64,000 nt of DNA from Prochlorothrix hollandica PCC 9006 = CALU 1027 (GTDB taxonomy: Bacteria > Cyanobacteriota > Cyanobacteriia > Prochlorotrichales > Prochlorotrichaceae). The notes under the pieces were generated by a model. The model worked only from the letters and a program-made list of their open reading frames with translations, ran no database searches and had not been told where the DNA came from. The position numbers were made by a program, and so were the translations under genes. The stretch spans positions 1,057,021-1,121,020 of the forward strand of contig NZ_KB235933.1 of NCBI RefSeq assembly GCF_000332315.1, given 5' to 3'. This document shows positions 63,957 through 64,000 of this stretch, one piece after another (the stretch's first letter is position 1; each line of letters begins with the position of its first letter).

Positions 63957-64000
63957 CATTATCTGCCACAGTAGACCCTAGGCTGTCGGATCCTCCATTA

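Overview
The window reads as a chromosomal segment of a cyanobacterium. The evidence is the many HIP1-type GCGATCGC/CGATCG motifs, a high-light-inducible chlorophyll-binding protein, HemJ, CobN, HpsE-like glycosyltransferases, and several small families that are essentially cyanobacterial (DUF2996, DUF3386, Slr1339-like salt-stress protein, short zinc ribbons). Most genes are GC-rich. The first ~3.5 kb, the middle of the large restriction-modification gene and some spacers are clearly AT-richer. The genus cannot be fixed from the sequence alone; a Prochlorothrix/Limnothrix-like lineage is only a guess.

Layout. 1-3.8 kb: ISL3-type transposase remnant, three unrecognised AT-rich genes, and the first copies of a 103-bp palindromic repeat. 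3.9-15.9 kb: acetyl-CoA synthetase, DUF2809 membrane protein, bisphosphate nucleotidase, a C39-peptidase-like protein without its catalytic Cys, a tandem triple-hairpin array, a YdjM-like membrane protein, a phosphodiesterase, Hlip, an ion channel and a DUF3386 protein. 16-22.3 kb: DUF262/DUF1524 protein, a small protein and a 1348-residue Eco57I-type restriction-modification enzyme. 22.5-31.9 kb: CobN, a repeat-rich spacer, DUF2996, tRNA-Pro, a thioredoxin/six-hairpin protein and ribosomal protein L9. 32-38.9 kb: TerB-like membrane protein, an ATPase+PIN pair, two glycosyltransferases, NagA. 39.7-56.9 kb: VWA + salt-stress pair, HemJ, TrmJ, a class A serine hydrolase, PurA, ExbB/ExbD, Nudix, glycosyltransferase, pyruvate kinase. 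57-61.7 kb: a defence island with ATPase+DUF4276, gene remnants, a Septu (PtuA/PtuB) system and a broken PLD-type gene. 61.8-64 kb: DUF4399, RimM, TrhO.

Two themes stand out. First, three separate two-gene modules each pair an ABC/SMC-like ATPase with a different nuclease-like partner (PIN, TOPRIM-like DUF4276, HNH), and a restriction-modification cluster lies in the same 64 kb. Septu is a known anti-phage system; the ATPase+PIN and ATPase+DUF4276 pairs are plausible but unproven ones. Second, the window is full of repeats. A 103-bp element with terminal inverted repeats and a strong inner hairpin occurs eleven times, and in at least three copies both arms of the hairpin have changed together so that pairing is kept. 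One copy supplies the C-terminus of a protein. There is also a 96-bp element pair, a triple-hairpin tandem array, and many short tandem repeats that inside genes have lengths divisible by three.
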